DNA from: Listeria cossartiae subsp. cossartiae
GTDB lineage: Bacteria > Bacillota > Bacilli > Lactobacillales > Listeriaceae
Length of the DNA stretch: 64,000 bases
Assembly (NCBI RefSeq): GCF_014224155.1
Contig: NZ_JAASUI010000002.1
Coordinates: forward strand, 62,001-126,000
Direction of reading: 5' to 3'
Part shown: in pieces, positions 17,569 through 26,217 of the stretch
How the letters are laid out: each line of letters begins with the position of its first letter
How positions within the stretch are numbered: position 1 is the stretch's first letter
Translations under genes and position numbers: made by a program
The notes under the pieces: generated by a model
The model's input: only the letters and a program-made list of their open reading frames with translations
Database searches by the model: none
What the model was told of the DNA's origin: nothing

Positions 17569-17847
17569 TTATTTCGCAGCTTGCACTTCTTGATATTCCG
17601 GTTTCTTAGCAAACTCCGCTTTCGCAAACGGACAAAGCGGAACAATTTTCTTCCCTTCTGATTTTGCTTTTTCAACCGCGCGTTTCACGAGTTCTTGCGC
17701 TATCCCTTGACCTCGAGCCGCATCATCCACGCCAGTATGGTCAATAATAAACATATCTTCCCCAGTTGGCACAAAAGTCACTTCGCCAACCTCTATGCCC
17801 TCATCATTTACCGCATAAATTCTATTTTCACCGTTTTTATATTCCAT
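17569..17847 (-). CDS. Small GNAT acetyltransferase-like protein (YjdJ type)
   Basis: The 92-residue protein is a minimal Gcn5-related fold. It has GEVTFVPTGEDMFIIDHTGVDDAARGQGIAQELV (residues ~18-51), where ARGQGIAQ is the acetyl-CoA pyrophosphate-binding loop, and PLCPFAKAEFAKKPEYQEV near the end. This matches COG2388/YjdJ proteins. The ATG at 17847 is chosen because AGGAGG precedes it by 7 bases and the protein then begins like the family; the open frame extends 34 codons further. It lies 11 bp after the ferredoxin-like gene, the same pairing as yjdI-yjdJ in other bacteria. The substrate is unknown. Confidence 0.85.
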   Translation of the reverse strand: MEYKNGENRIYAVNDEGIEVGEVTFVPTGEDMFIIDHTGVDDAARGQGIAQELVKRAVEKAKSEGKKIVPLCPFAKAEFAKKPEYQEVQAAK

Positions 17848-17858
17848 CTGATATCCTC

Positions 17859-18092
17859 CTATTTCTCGATATATTGAAGCGCTCCACTCGGGCAAGTATG
17901 AATCACCCGTTTTGCTTCTTCTTTTGATACATTGTCCGGCATAATCCATGGTTTTCGGTCCAAATTAAAAAGTTCTGCGTTGCCTTTTACACAATTACCC
18001 GAATGCTCGCAAATATTTGTATTAAAATAAATATCTACTTCCGCCCCGCGATACTTCCGGTAGCCCCGTTCGAGCAGCGTTTCCTCGTCCAT
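17859..18092 (-). CDS. Ferredoxin-like divergent 4Fe-4S domain protein (YjdI type)
   Basis: A 77-residue protein of the Fer4_19/YjdI family. The cysteine pattern CEHSGNC (residues 27-33) plus CPSGAL near residue 66 gives three cysteines in a divergent mono-cluster arrangement, with a further ligand not obvious. It is probably a small cytosolic iron-sulfur or electron-transfer partner of the downstream GNAT protein, a conserved pair of unknown function. It starts after AAGGAGG with a good gap. Confidence 0.8.
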   Translation of the reverse strand: MDEETLLERGYRKYRGAEVDIYFNTNICEHSGNCVKGNAELFNLDRKPWIMPDNVSKEEAKRVIHTCPSGALQYIEK

Positions 18093-18258
18093 CTGATTAC
18101 CTCCTTCGCCAAAGTTTCTCTACCTTTCATATATTCCACTCATCACCCAAAAGAAAACGTCCGAAAAAGCTCCCCCAATCATTGACTTTCCTGCCAGTTA
18201 TTGAAATAATAAAGATATTTTATAAATTCATTTAAAAATAGAAGAAGGAGTGGAAATA

Positions 18259-19767
18259 ATGGCATTTTATTTTGAAGAACCGTCCCGCACATTTAGTGAA
18301 TTTTTACTTGTTCCAGGCTACTCATCCGCTGAATGTGTTCCAACAAACGTTAGCTTAAAAACACCAATCGTAAAATTTAAAAAGGGTGAAGAATCTGCAA
18401 TCACAATGAACATTCCGCTTGTTTCCGCAATTATGCAAGCTGTTTCCGATGATAATATGGGGATTGCACTCGCTACAGAAGGCGGCGTATCTTTCATTTT
18501 CGGCTCCCAGTCCATCGAAAGTGAAGCAGCAATGGTTTCCCGCGTGAAAAATCATAAAGCTGGCTTCGTTATTAGCGATTCCAACATCAGCCCAGACAAA
18601 ACCCTTCAAGACATCCTTGATTTAAAAGAAAAAACTGGTCATTCCACAGTGGCAGTAACAGAAGACGGCACGGCGCACGGTAAATTACTAGGAATCGTGA
18701 CAAGTCGCGACTACCGCGTAACGCGCATGAGCCCAGACGAAAAAGTTGCTGATTTCATGACTCCTTTCGAAAAATTAGTTACGGCTAACAAATCGACCAC
18801 TTTAAAAGAAGCTAACAACATTATTTGGGATAACAAATTAAATGCCTTACCACTTGTAGACGATAACGAGCATCTAGTCCATATGGTGTTCCGCAAAGAC
18901 TATGACTCTAATAAAGAAAATAAATTAGAACTACTTGATTCCTCAAAACGTTACGTTGTTGGCGCTGGTATTAACACGCGTGACTACGAAGAACGTGTTC
19001 CCGCACTAGTAGAAGCTGGCGCAGACATTCTTTGTATCGATTCTTCTGAAGGCTACTCCGAATGGCAAAAACGTACACTTGACTATGTTCGCGGCAAATA
19101 CGGCGATACGGTCAAAGTTGGCGCTGGGAACGTTGTTGACCGCGATGGTTTCCGTTATCTTGCAGAAGCTGGCGCAGATTTCGTCAAAGTCGGCGTTGGC
19201 GGTGGTTCAATCTGTATCACGCGTGAACAAAAAGGTATCGGCCGCGGCCAAGCAACTGCACTAATCGACGTTGCTAAAGCCCGCGATGAATATTTTGAAG
19301 AAACTGGTGTGTATATTCCGATTTGTTCTGACGGCGGAATTGTTTATGACTACCATATGACGCTAGCTCTAGCAATGGGTGCTGACTTTATCATGCTCGG
19401 TCGTTATTTCTCTCGTTTTGACGAAAGTCCTACTAATAAAGTGAATTTAAATGGCACGTATATGAAAGAATATTGGGGCGAAGGAGCTAACCGCGCACGC
19501 AACTGGCAACGTTATGACCTTGGCGGCGACAAAAAATTATCTTTTGAAGAAGGCGTAGATTCTTACGTTCCTTACGCTGGCTCTTTGAAAGACAATGTTG
19601 CCATCAGCCTTAGCAAAGTCCGCTCTACCATGTGTAACTGCGGCGCGCTCAATATCCCAGAATTACAACAAAAAGCAAAAATCACACTCGTTTCGTCCAC
19701 TTCTATCGTAGAAGGCGGCGCACATGACGTAGTTGTAAAAGATGCTTCGAACAATTTAATCAAATAA
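18259..19767 (+). CDS. IMP dehydrogenase-like protein, divergent
   Basis: About 502 residues with the IMPDH/GMP reductase TIM barrel interrupted by a pair of CBS domains (about 100-215). The active-site loop [10 protein letters not shown] keeps the catalytic Cys, the phosphate-binding SDGGI and LGRYFS segments are present, and [12 protein letters not shown] replaces the usual EGIEGRVPYKG flap element. The barrel is unlike housekeeping bacterial GuaB in several places, for example [12 protein letters not shown] where SAAMDTVTE is usual. It would oxidise IMP to XMP if a true IMPDH, but a different specificity is possible. The ATG at 18259, 8 bases after AGGAG, is preferred over a GTG at 18250 that abuts the ribosome site. 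Confidence 0.8.
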   Translation: MAFYFEEPSRTFSEFLLVPGYSSAECVPTNVSLKTPIVKFKKGEESAITMNIPLVSAIMQAVSDDNMGIALATEGGVSFIFGSQSIESEAAMVSRVKNHKAGFVISDSNISPDKTLQDILDLKEKTGHSTVAVTEDGTAHGKLLGIVTSRDYRVTRMSPDEKVADFMTPFEKLVTANKSTTLKEANNIIWDNKLNALPLVDDNEHLVHMVFRKDYDSNKENKLELLDSSKRYVVGAGINTRDYEERVPALVEAGADILCIDSSEGYSEWQKRTLDYVRGKYGDTVKVGAGNVVDRDGFRYLAEAGADFVKVGVGGGSICITREQKGIGRGQATALIDVAKARDEYFEETGVYIPICSDGGIVYDYHMTLALAMGADFIMLGRYFSRFDESPTNKVNLNGTYMKEYWGEGANRARNWQRYDLGGDKKLSFEEGVDSYVPYAGSLKDNVAISLSKVRSTMCNCGALNIPELQQKAKITLVSSTSIVEGGAHDVVVKDASNNLIK

Positions 19768-19770
19768 AAT

Positions 19771-19825
19771 AAAATTGGTTGGTGTGAATTTGGTAAATTA
19801 CCATTCTCACACCAACCAATTTTTT
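19771..19825. terminator. Long bidirectional terminator
   Basis: AAAATTGGTTGGTGTGA (19771-19787) pairs perfectly with TCACACCAACCAATTTT (19807-19823). It separates the convergent IMPDH-like and EAL genes. Confidence 0.9.
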
Positions 19826-19827
19826 AT

Positions 19828-20577
19828 TTATACAATGGAATACTTTTGTTTAATTTCTTCCATTGGGAGCGGACGGCTAAAATAATAACCTTGGAAATAG
19901 TCCACTTTCATTTCCCGTAATTTTTCGACTTGCTCGATGTCCTCTACGCCCTCCGTTACTACTTTTCCACCTAAGTCATGGCATAAATTAACAATCGCAC
20001 GAATAATAATTTGTTGCCTGCGATCCGTTTTTAAAAGCGCAATAAATGACATATCTGTTTTGACAATATCAATCGGCAAACTTCGCAAATACGCAAGTGA
20101 GCTATAGCCTTTCCCAAAATCATCCATACTCACTTTGACGCCGAGATTTTTTATTTTCCGTAAGTTTTTGTTCGCCACAGCCAGCTCCGTAATTTCGCCC
20201 CGTTCGATAATTTCTATTTCTAAGCATTCCGGGTACTTTAAATTTTCTTTCACATAATCGTGTAAATAAGCCATATAATTACTGCTTACCACATAATGCG
20301 CCGGAATATTAATCGAAATCGAAAAACGTCCGCCTAACTGATTGAGTTGTTCTATCGCTGTTTCCGCCACAAAATCTTGCATTTCCCGCGTTGCATTTAA
20401 AAGGACAATATCTTCAAAGAAATCAATTGGAGTCAAAATTGCCGTCGCTGTTTTTAGTCGAATCAAACCTTCAAAACCGATAATTTTATTCGTTTTCGCG
20501 TCTACTTTTGGTTGATAATAAAGCAAGTAACTATTTCTCCTAATCGCATCCCAAATTTCCGTGCTAGAGATATCCAT
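19828..20577 (-). CDS. pdeB: EAL-domain cyclic-di-GMP phosphodiesterase
   Basis: A 249-residue stand-alone EAL domain. The EAL signature reads EGLIRL (near residue 33). The remaining catalytic set is present: SINIPAHY (Asn), EIIERGE (Glu), SMDDFGKGYSSL (two Asp and loop 6), IVKTDMSF (Lys), TEGVED (Glu) and FQGYYFS (Gln). It should hydrolyse c-di-GMP to pGpG in the cytosol. In Listeria c-di-GMP controls exopolysaccharide, motility and invasion. The start at 20577 follows AAGGAGGG; a longer frame up to 20646 is open but lacks a ribosome site. The symbol rests on gene order next to the IMPDH-like and nucleotidase genes. Confidence 0.85.
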   Translation of the reverse strand: MDISSTEIWDAIRRNSYLLYYQPKVDAKTNKIIGFEGLIRLKTATAILTPIDFFEDIVLLNATREMQDFVAETAIEQLNQLGGRFSISINIPAHYVVSSNYMAYLHDYVKENLKYPECLEIEIIERGEITELAVANKNLRKIKNLGVKVSMDDFGKGYSSLAYLRSLPIDIVKTDMSFIALLKTDRRQQIIIRAIVNLCHDLGGKVVTEGVEDIEQVEKLREMKVDYFQGYYFSRPLPMEEIKQKYSIV

Positions 20578-20674
20578 CTTATCCCTCCTTTTTCTATAGT
20601 TTACCCTTTTTTCCATCGAAATGAAAATATAGCCAAATATTATCATTACATTTACACTAAATCCATATTTCCTA

Positions 20675-20703
20675 TTGCTAGGGTGATTCCACTTTGCTAC
20701 AAT
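20675..20703 (+). promoter_or_regulatory. Promoter of nucleotidase gene
   Basis: TTGCTA (20675-20680), a 17-base spacer and TACAAT (20698-20703), about 60 bases before the start codon. Confidence 0.6.
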
Positions 20704-20764
20704 TATAGCTAGGCACCTATGAGTTAGCGCTTACAAAATTGCCACTGGCGAAAAAAGGGAGAGT

Positions 20765-23113
20765 GTGAAAGTGAACAAATTTTTCAAGAAAACTACACAT
20801 GTTTTACTCGTAGCAGGGCTCACAATCGGACTTACAGCACCATTCACCGGGACAACAGCACAAGCAGCAGCAGATACGGTTCCCATTCAGATTTTGGGAA
20901 TAAATGATTTCCACGGAGCGCTTGAAACAGCTTCCAAAGATGCATCCGGCTCACCAATTGGCGGCGCAGATTACTTAGCTACCAACTTGGATAATGCCAC
21001 TAACTCATTTTTACAGGCAAATCCTGGGGCGACAACTGACAATGCTATCCGTGTTCAAGCGGGTGATATGGTCGGCGCAAGCCCAGCAGTATCAGGTTTA
21101 CTTCAAGATGAGCCAACGATGAAAGTTCTCCAAAAAATGAATTTCGAAGTCGGCACATTAGGAAACCATGAATTTGATGAAGGATTACCTGAATACAAAC
21201 GAATTTTGGACGGGGTTTCTACAAACAAATTCGGACCAATCGTAGAAGCATATCCACGCGTTAAAAGTGACATGAAAATCGTCGCAGCTAACGTAGTCAA
21301 CAAAGGGACAAACACAGTCGCAGAAGGCTTTTTACCATACTATGTAAAAGAAATTGATGGCGTCAAAGTTGGCTTCATCGGTATCGTTACAACCGAAATT
21401 CCCAACTTAGTTCTTGCAAATCATATTAAAGACTACGATTTCCTCGATGAAGCAGAAACAATCGTCAAATACTCTGCTGAACTTAGAGGCCAAGGCGTTA
21501 ACGCAATCGTTGTTCTGTCTCATGTTCCGGCACTTTCCACTGGAAATCCAAACACTGGAACAAAACAAGATGTAGCTGGAGAAGCTGCCAATATGATGAC
21601 AAAAGCAAACGAATTAGACCCAAATAACTCGGTCGATTTAGTCCTTGCAGGTCACAATCACCAATACACAAACGGATTAGTTGGCAAAACTCGTATCGTC
21701 CAAAGTTACAACAATGGTAAAGCTTTTTCAGACGTAACTGGCGAACTTGATAAAACTACCGGCGATTTCGTTACACCACCTGACGCTAAAATTACATACA
21801 ACACGAGAAGCGTCACACCGAATGCCGATATTACAGCAGTAACTGAAGATGCGAAAAGCCGCATTGAAGGAGTTATCAACGAAACTATCGGACTAGCGAA
21901 TAAAGACGTTATCTCTCGTGACACAAATCCAGACAACAAAGCAATTGATGATAAAGAATCCGAGCTTGGTAACATGATTACGGATGCGCAACGTTACATG
22001 GCAAACAAAGCCGGCGCCGATGTCGACTTCGCTATGACGAACAACGGCGGAATCCGTTCTGATCTTACTACTCGCCTTGCAAATGGTCAAAATGAAATCA
22101 CATGGGGCGCGGCTCAAGCTGTTCAACCATTTGGTAACATTTTGCAAGTAGTGGAAATGACTGGTGCTGATATTTTGGAAGCACTAAACCAACAATATTT
22201 AAGCAACCAAACTTATTTCCTACAAATTTCTGGCCTAAAATATACTTTCACAGATACAGATGATTTAGATCACGCGTATAAAGTGGCGAGCGTTACAACC
22301 GAAGATGGCACTCCATTAAAAGCCGACCAAAAATACAAAGTCGTAATCAATGACTTCCTATTTGGCGGCGGCGACGGATTCTCAGCCTTCAAAAAAGCAA
22401 ACCTAGTAACCGCAATCGACCCAGATACAGAAACATTCATCAACTACATCAAAGACCAAAAAGCTGCTGGCAAAGTCATTACAGCTCAAAAAGAAGGACG
22501 CAAAGTCTACAAATCCCAAGCTGAAATCGACAAAGAAACCGAAGATGCAGCTATCAAAGCAATCAAAGACGCAACAAAAATCAACAAATTCGCCGAAAAA
22601 GACAAAACATTAACCGGAACTACTTTACCAGGTGCAACTGTTTCCGTTCAAAAAGCAGCTACTAATGCAAGAATGGCTCTAGCTGCCGGACCTAACGCAA
22701 CCGCAGACGCAAACGGCAAATTTTCTGTAGATGTAACATCTTTAAACCTTAAAAAAGGCGACCAAATCACAACAACTATCACTGACCCGAATGGCTACAG
22801 TACTACTTTCCAAGCAACCGTTCAAGCTGCCGCAACGACTCCTCCAGATAACGGAAACGGCGGCACGGACAACGGTAATGGAAATAACGGTGGAACAGAT
22901 GGAAATGGTGGAACAAATAACGGTAACGGCTCCGGCACAAACGGCGGAACTACTACTACCGAAGATCCGACAACCTCCACACCGAATACAACTAAACCAG
23001 GAAGTTCCTCCAATGCTAATTTGCCAACAACTGGTGATACTGCAGGGTTTGCAACTGTGTTTGGGATTATTTTAACAACTACTGCGCTTTATGTTTTGCG
23101 TAAGAGAAGTTAA
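20765..23113 (+). CDS. Wall-anchored 5'-nucleotidase / cyclic nucleotide phosphodiesterase
   Basis: A 782-residue secreted enzyme. Signal peptide (to about AQAAA, residue 36). Metallophosphatase domain with ILGINDFHGAL, GDMVG, TLGNHEFDEG and VLAGHNH motifs (about 40-300). 5'-nucleotidase C-terminal domain (about 345-560) with NNGGIRSDL and FGNILQ and the substrate-stacking FGGGDGFSAF. An Ig-like linker, a Gly/Asn/Thr-rich wall spacer and LPTTGD with a hydrophobic tail and RKRS complete it. It would dephosphorylate extracellular nucleotides or 2',3'-cyclic nucleotides, for nutrient salvage or to alter host purine signalling. The start is GTG at 20765; a second GTG at 20771 has better spacing from the GGGAG site and may be the true start. 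Confidence 0.88.
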   Translation: MKVNKFFKKTTHVLLVAGLTIGLTAPFTGTTAQAAADTVPIQILGINDFHGALETASKDASGSPIGGADYLATNLDNATNSFLQANPGATTDNAIRVQAGDMVGASPAVSGLLQDEPTMKVLQKMNFEVGTLGNHEFDEGLPEYKRILDGVSTNKFGPIVEAYPRVKSDMKIVAANVVNKGTNTVAEGFLPYYVKEIDGVKVGFIGIVTTEIPNLVLANHIKDYDFLDEAETIVKYSAELRGQGVNAIVVLSHVPALSTGNPNTGTKQDVAGEAANMMTKANELDPNNSVDLVLAGHNHQYTNGLVGKTRIVQSYNNGKAFSDVTGELDKTTGDFVTPPDAKITYNTRSVTPNADITAVTEDAKSRIEGVINETIGLANKDVISRDTNPDNKAIDDKESELGNMITDAQRYMANKAGADVDFAMTNNGGIRSDLTTRLANGQNEITWGAAQAVQPFGNILQVVEMTGADILEALNQQYLSNQTYFLQISGLKYTFTDTDDLDHAYKVASVTTEDGTPLKADQKYKVVINDFLFGGGDGFSAFKKANLVTAIDPDTETFINYIKDQKAAGKVITAQKEGRKVYKSQAEIDKETEDAAIKAIKDATKINKFAEKDKTLTGTTLPGATVSVQKAATNARMALAAGPNATADANGKFSVDVTSLNLKKGDQITTTITDPNGYSTTFQATVQAAATTPPDNGNGGTDNGNGNNGGTDGNGGTNNGNGSGTNGGTTTTEDPTTSTPNTTKPGSSSNANLPTTGDTAGFATVFGIILTTTALYVLRKRS

Positions 23114-23118
23114 TTTTA

Positions 23119-23152
23119 AAAAGGAGCGGCTAAATTAGCCGCTCCTTTTTCT
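23119..23152. terminator. Bidirectional terminator
   Basis: AAGGAGCGGCTAAATTAGCCGCTCCTT is a perfect hairpin with A- and T-runs on its two sides. It ends the nucleotidase gene and the monocin lysis genes. Confidence 0.9.
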
Positions 23153-23879
23153 ATCTTTTCCCTGTATTCACTTCTGATTTTAGAACCCAGCTTCCTGGGA
23201 CCCCTTTAGTAGTAGTTAGATTCAGCGTTTTTTCCGTTTCCTTATAAACAGAAACCTTCGTTCCAGCCGCCAAATATCCTTTAATATTTTTACCGGAAAT
23301 CGCATCATTACTAGTCGAATATTTTCCTGCTCGGTATTTTGTTGCTGCTGATCCAAAAATCTCTTTCACGCCCGCCACAATACCTAAGCAAAAATCATCT
23401 TGATACGTTTTTGCTTTCAAAATAGTCGCATCAGTCGTATCACAAAAACCCGCTTCTAATAAAATGGCATCCATCGCAGTTTCACGTAAAACGGCAAAAT
23501 TAGCTTTCTTCATACCTCGATCACGCATACCATGTTTGCTGATTCTAGCAATGACATTTTTGTGAATTGTTTTTTGTATATCCGCTGTTTTAGCTGGGGT
23601 TGAAGTATAAATATAATCTTCATAACCCATACCGCCACCCGCATTAAAATGAACTGACAAGAACAAATCTGCTTTAAAACTATTTGCTTTTCTCGCACGT
23701 TCACTTAATTCTAAAAAAGTGTCATTTGTTCGTGTCATCCCCACTTCAAAACCAGCATTCGCTAGTTCCGTCTGCAGCTGTTTTGCGATAGCCAGCACCC
23801 AATTTTTTTCAACTAAGCCGTTGCCGATCGCTCCAGAATCTTTACCACCATGGCCAGCATCAATCCATATTTTTGTCAT
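23151..23879 (-). CDS. Monocin endolysin, N-acetylmuramoyl-L-alanine amidase
   Basis: A 242-residue amidase_3 enzyme. The zinc-ligand pattern is seen in WIDAGHGGKDSGA (His near residue 9), SVHFNAG (His near 75) and the late ILLEAGF catalytic Glu. It ends with an SH3-like wall-binding region (about 185-242). It cleaves the amide between muramic acid and the stem peptide, releasing monocin particles by lysis. It has no signal peptide, consistent with holin-dependent release. The ATG at 23879 follows GAGGAGG; the frame extends 11 codons further upstream. It overlaps the holin gene by 20 bp. Confidence 0.9.
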   Translation of the reverse strand: MTKIWIDAGHGGKDSGAIGNGLVEKNWVLAIAKQLQTELANAGFEVGMTRTNDTFLELSERARKANSFKADLFLSVHFNAGGGMGYEDYIYTSTPAKTADIQKTIHKNVIARISKHGMRDRGMKKANFAVLRETAMDAILLEAGFCDTTDATILKAKTYQDDFCLGIVAGVKEIFGSAATKYRAGKYSTSNDAISGKNIKGYLAAGTKVSVYKETEKTLNLTTTKGVPGSWVLKSEVNTGKR

Positions 23880-24282
23880 GCTTTTCCTCCTCATCCCCTG
23901 ATTTCGCATCAAAAATCAAAATTAAATTTTTCAATACTTCCGGAACCTTCATTCCCATTCGAACGAAATTTTCCAAGATGGAAATCAACTCATTCGCCAA
24001 ATAGAAAAAGATAACCGCATCCCGCGTCGTATTATGCGTTCCCAGAATCAAATCTATTTGATGCGCAATAGCCACTAAAATTAAGATAGCAATTTTTTTC
24101 GCGATTCCTTTGAAACCCATTTTGCTGCTAAGTTCCCCTAGATACCCTGAAGCGAGTAGCCCTGAAACATAGTCAGCTACAATAAAGCACACTAGCACTT
24201 TTACCAATATATCCACTTCCCCAAACAAGTATCCAAACACCGCGCCAAATCCCAAAATCCCAATTTTTAGTACGACTTCCAT
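23860..24282 (-). CDS. Monocin holin
   Basis: A 140-residue membrane protein with hydrophobic segments near 5-25, 27-47 and 64-80 and a charged C-terminal tail (KSGDEEEKHDKNMD). It fits the toxin-secretion/phage-lysis holin family (Bacteriophage_holin_4). It should form the membrane lesion that lets the downstream amidase reach peptidoglycan. It is located directly after the tail-fibre genes and overlaps the amidase gene, the classic lysis cassette order. Confidence 0.85.
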   Translation of the reverse strand: MEVVLKIGILGFGAVFGYLFGEVDILVKVLVCFIVADYVSGLLASGYLGELSSKMGFKGIAKKIAILILVAIAHQIDLILGTHNTTRDAVIFFYLANELISILENFVRMGMKVPEVLKNLILIFDAKSGDEEEKHDKNMD

Positions 24283-24300
24283 GGAAAACCTCCTTTTTGA

Positions 24301-24837
24301 TTACATAATTGTTATTTGGCGTAGCGCCCATGCTTTATAATTTGAATTATCTGCATGTCCTGAAATACCCGTTGTAGAAACATAGAAATATTTTTTATCT
24401 CCATAAGTTCCTGAAGGCATTTGAATTAAAACACCACCACCTGCAATCTCCAACAATTGTGCTTTGGATAAGAAAACAGAATGATAATAATAATCTTGAG
24501 GGGTATTATTTGTTGAGTCATAACGGCTAAATAATAGCGTCATCCCAAATTTCAATTTAGCAGAATCCCATCTGTACGACTGACCCGCACCCATAAGGTT
24601 AGCTCCTTTAAAAATGACAATTCCTGAGCCAATGGTATCTACATAATCCTTCGCGCTATTTAATGCTGTATTTGCTTTTTGTTCTGCACCAGCAGTAGTT
24701 TCTTTCTCATTCCAAGTTGTTTTCTCTTCCTCTGAAACGGATACCAATCCCTTAACAGCCTCTGCATGTGTTTCTGGATAGAATTGCTCTAACGTTCCAT
24801 GTTCGTTTTTCTCTGACATTTTTACAATTTTAGTCAT
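24301..24837 (-). CDS. Monocin tail fibre / receptor-binding subunit
   Basis: A 178-residue protein. The N-terminus (MTKIVKMSEKN...EQFYPETHAEAVKGL) has the same anchor motif as the two other small fibre genes at 24834-25313 and 25918-26217. The C-terminal part is beta-rich and Gly/Tyr-rich (GTYGDKKYFYVSTTG, NYKAWALRQI) and looks like a receptor-binding head domain. It is the last structural gene before the lysis cassette, where the host-range protein usually lies. It likely binds a cell-wall sugar of target Listeria. It overlaps its upstream neighbour by 4 bp. Confidence 0.7.
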   Translation of the reverse strand: MTKIVKMSEKNEHGTLEQFYPETHAEAVKGLVSVSEEEKTTWNEKETTAGAEQKANTALNSAKDYVDTIGSGIVIFKGANLMGAGQSYRWDSAKLKFGMTLLFSRYDSTNNTPQDYYYHSVFLSKAQLLEIAGGGVLIQMPSGTYGDKKYFYVSTTGISGHADNSNYKAWALRQITIM

Positions 24838-25313
24838 TCTGTTACCTCCTTAATAGTTTCCAGCGCGATTACTTGCATCGCATCTAATTTTTCTTTGTCA
24901 TTACTTGATAAAAATCCGCTTTCAGTTGCCGTGGCATCCGGGTGGCTATGATTTATATCAGCCGCCTCCACATCTGATGCAAATAAATCGACAATTCCAG
25001 TTCTGCCATTTACACTGACAACGCCAGCTTCCGGTGATACTAATTCATCTATTTTCTGCTTATCAAATGAACTCATAAAGCCATCAGTCGTGTAAGTGGC
25101 TAAATCATGCCCGTGGATTTTTTTCGCAGCGTGAACATCATCTGCTTCTAGTAAAACCCTGCCAGCCTTTCCATTCACACTGACCACACCTATCGGAAGC
25201 TGCCCTGAAACGTATTCTGTCAATCCGACAATTCCTTCCACATGAGTCTCTGGATAAAATTGCTCTTTTGAATTATCTTCCTTTGTTTGCAGCATTCGTT
25301 TTATTTCAGTCAT
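24834..25313 (-). CDS. Monocin tail fibre subunit
   Basis: A 159-residue protein with the shared anchor motif EQFYPETHVEGIVGL. Two internal VVSVNGKAGxVxLxADDV/ VVSVNGRTGIVDLFASDV repeats follow, a pattern common in phage fibre shafts, each ending in a histidine-containing turn. A repeated GFMSSFDKQKID and GFLSSNDKEKLDAM block is also present. No enzyme motif is seen. It is probably a trimeric shaft protein of the monocin tip. Together with its neighbours it should contribute to target-strain specificity. Confidence 0.7.
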   Translation of the reverse strand: MTEIKRMLQTKEDNSKEQFYPETHVEGIVGLTEYVSGQLPIGVVSVNGKAGRVLLEADDVHAAKKIHGHDLATYTTDGFMSSFDKQKIDELVSPEAGVVSVNGRTGIVDLFASDVEAADINHSHPDATATESGFLSSNDKEKLDAMQVIALETIKEVTE

Positions 25314-25327
25314 TATTCACCCCTCCT

Positions 25328-25903
25328 TCACGCGCCAATTGACTCCATTTGATATCGTTCGTTTGCCCCTATTTTTGCAAAGACTAAACTAGTTAACTTT
25401 TCAGAAAAGCTCGTTTCACCGGTTTTTTCAAGAACAATATCCGCGCCTTCGTTAAAACTAGAAACATTTGAAAAACATACCGTTTGCGCTTCCGAAATTA
25501 TTTTACTCGTCAACAACCCGATATCTTGTTTCTGCATATTTATGATATTTTCCACATCAAATTGCACTGTACTTTTATTACTAAAAATGAGTTGCTCTTG
25601 GTTCAATCGCTCTCTTAAAACTGGATACCTTGTGCCCTCTGCGTCTACTCTGGAATCTACAACTTCACTTAGCTGCTCCGAACCACTAATCAGTTCATTT
25701 ACCCGGGCATTAACTGCCTTATCCACTGTATCAATTTTTTTATTTAAAATTGCATCCGCTTTGTTGACATAAACGTAAATTTCATTTAAGCCCGTCGAAA
25801 TAAAACTGGACCAATCCATTAATTTCTGCCAATTATCATTAGTTTTATTTCTAAATTCTCGACCTTGAAGAAGCATTTCCCATTTCCATAAATCCAACTT
25901 CAT
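25328..25903 (-). CDS. Monocin baseplate/fibre protein
   Basis: A 191-residue, largely helical protein. The N-terminal block KLDLWKWEMLLQGREFRNK resembles baseplate proteins of Listeria siphophages such as A118. The middle is a heptad-rich helix (about 35-100) and the end a small beta region. The ATG at 25903 lies 6 bases after AAGGAGG, better than the TTG at 25909 that touches the ribosome site. It probably connects tail tip and fibres; no catalytic residues are seen. Confidence 0.7.
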   Translation of the reverse strand: MKLDLWKWEMLLQGREFRNKTNDNWQKLMDWSSFISTGLNEIYVYVNKADAILNKKIDTVDKAVNARVNELISGSEQLSEVVDSRVDAEGTRYPVLRERLNQEQLIFSNKSTVQFDVENIINMQKQDIGLLTSKIISEAQTVCFSNVSSFNEGADIVLEKTGETSFSEKLTSLVFAKIGANERYQMESIGA

Positions 25904-25917
25904 ATGCAACCTCCTTC

Positions 25918-26217
25918 CTATTCCACTCTAGTTGCTTTCAGCTCGCCTGTATTCGTCACAGTTATTTTAAAATTAGATCCATTTTCTGATACTAAAATCG
26001 CATCCTGTTTTTTATTCCAGTTCGAAATATCACTTGCAGTCACATTGTTTTTTTCTGCATTTTCTTCAATTCCATTTAATTTTGTCTTATCGCTAGACGC
26101 CATTAGTCCAGAAGCGCTGGTAGTAACTACACCTAGACCATCTATAGCATTTAAATGCGTTTTTGGATAAAAAACGCTATCATCTGTGTTTTTTAAAACT
26201 CTAATTTCAGTCGCCAT
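25918..26217 (-). CDS. Monocin small tail-tip protein with shared anchor motif
   Basis: A 99-residue protein beginning MATEIRVLKNTDDSVFYPKTHLNAIDGL, the third copy of the FYPxTHxxAIxGL motif in this cluster. It contains a SDKTKLNGIEENA segment, a fibre-shaft type found in many phages. It ends with a short beta segment. Its start overlaps the upstream tail-tip gene by 11 bp, so they are coupled. Function: structural element of the tip, inferred from position and motif sharing. Confidence 0.7.
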   Translation of the reverse strand: MATEIRVLKNTDDSVFYPKTHLNAIDGLGVVTTSASGLMASSDKTKLNGIEENAEKNNVTASDISNWNKKQDAILVSENGSNFKITVTNTGELKATRVE

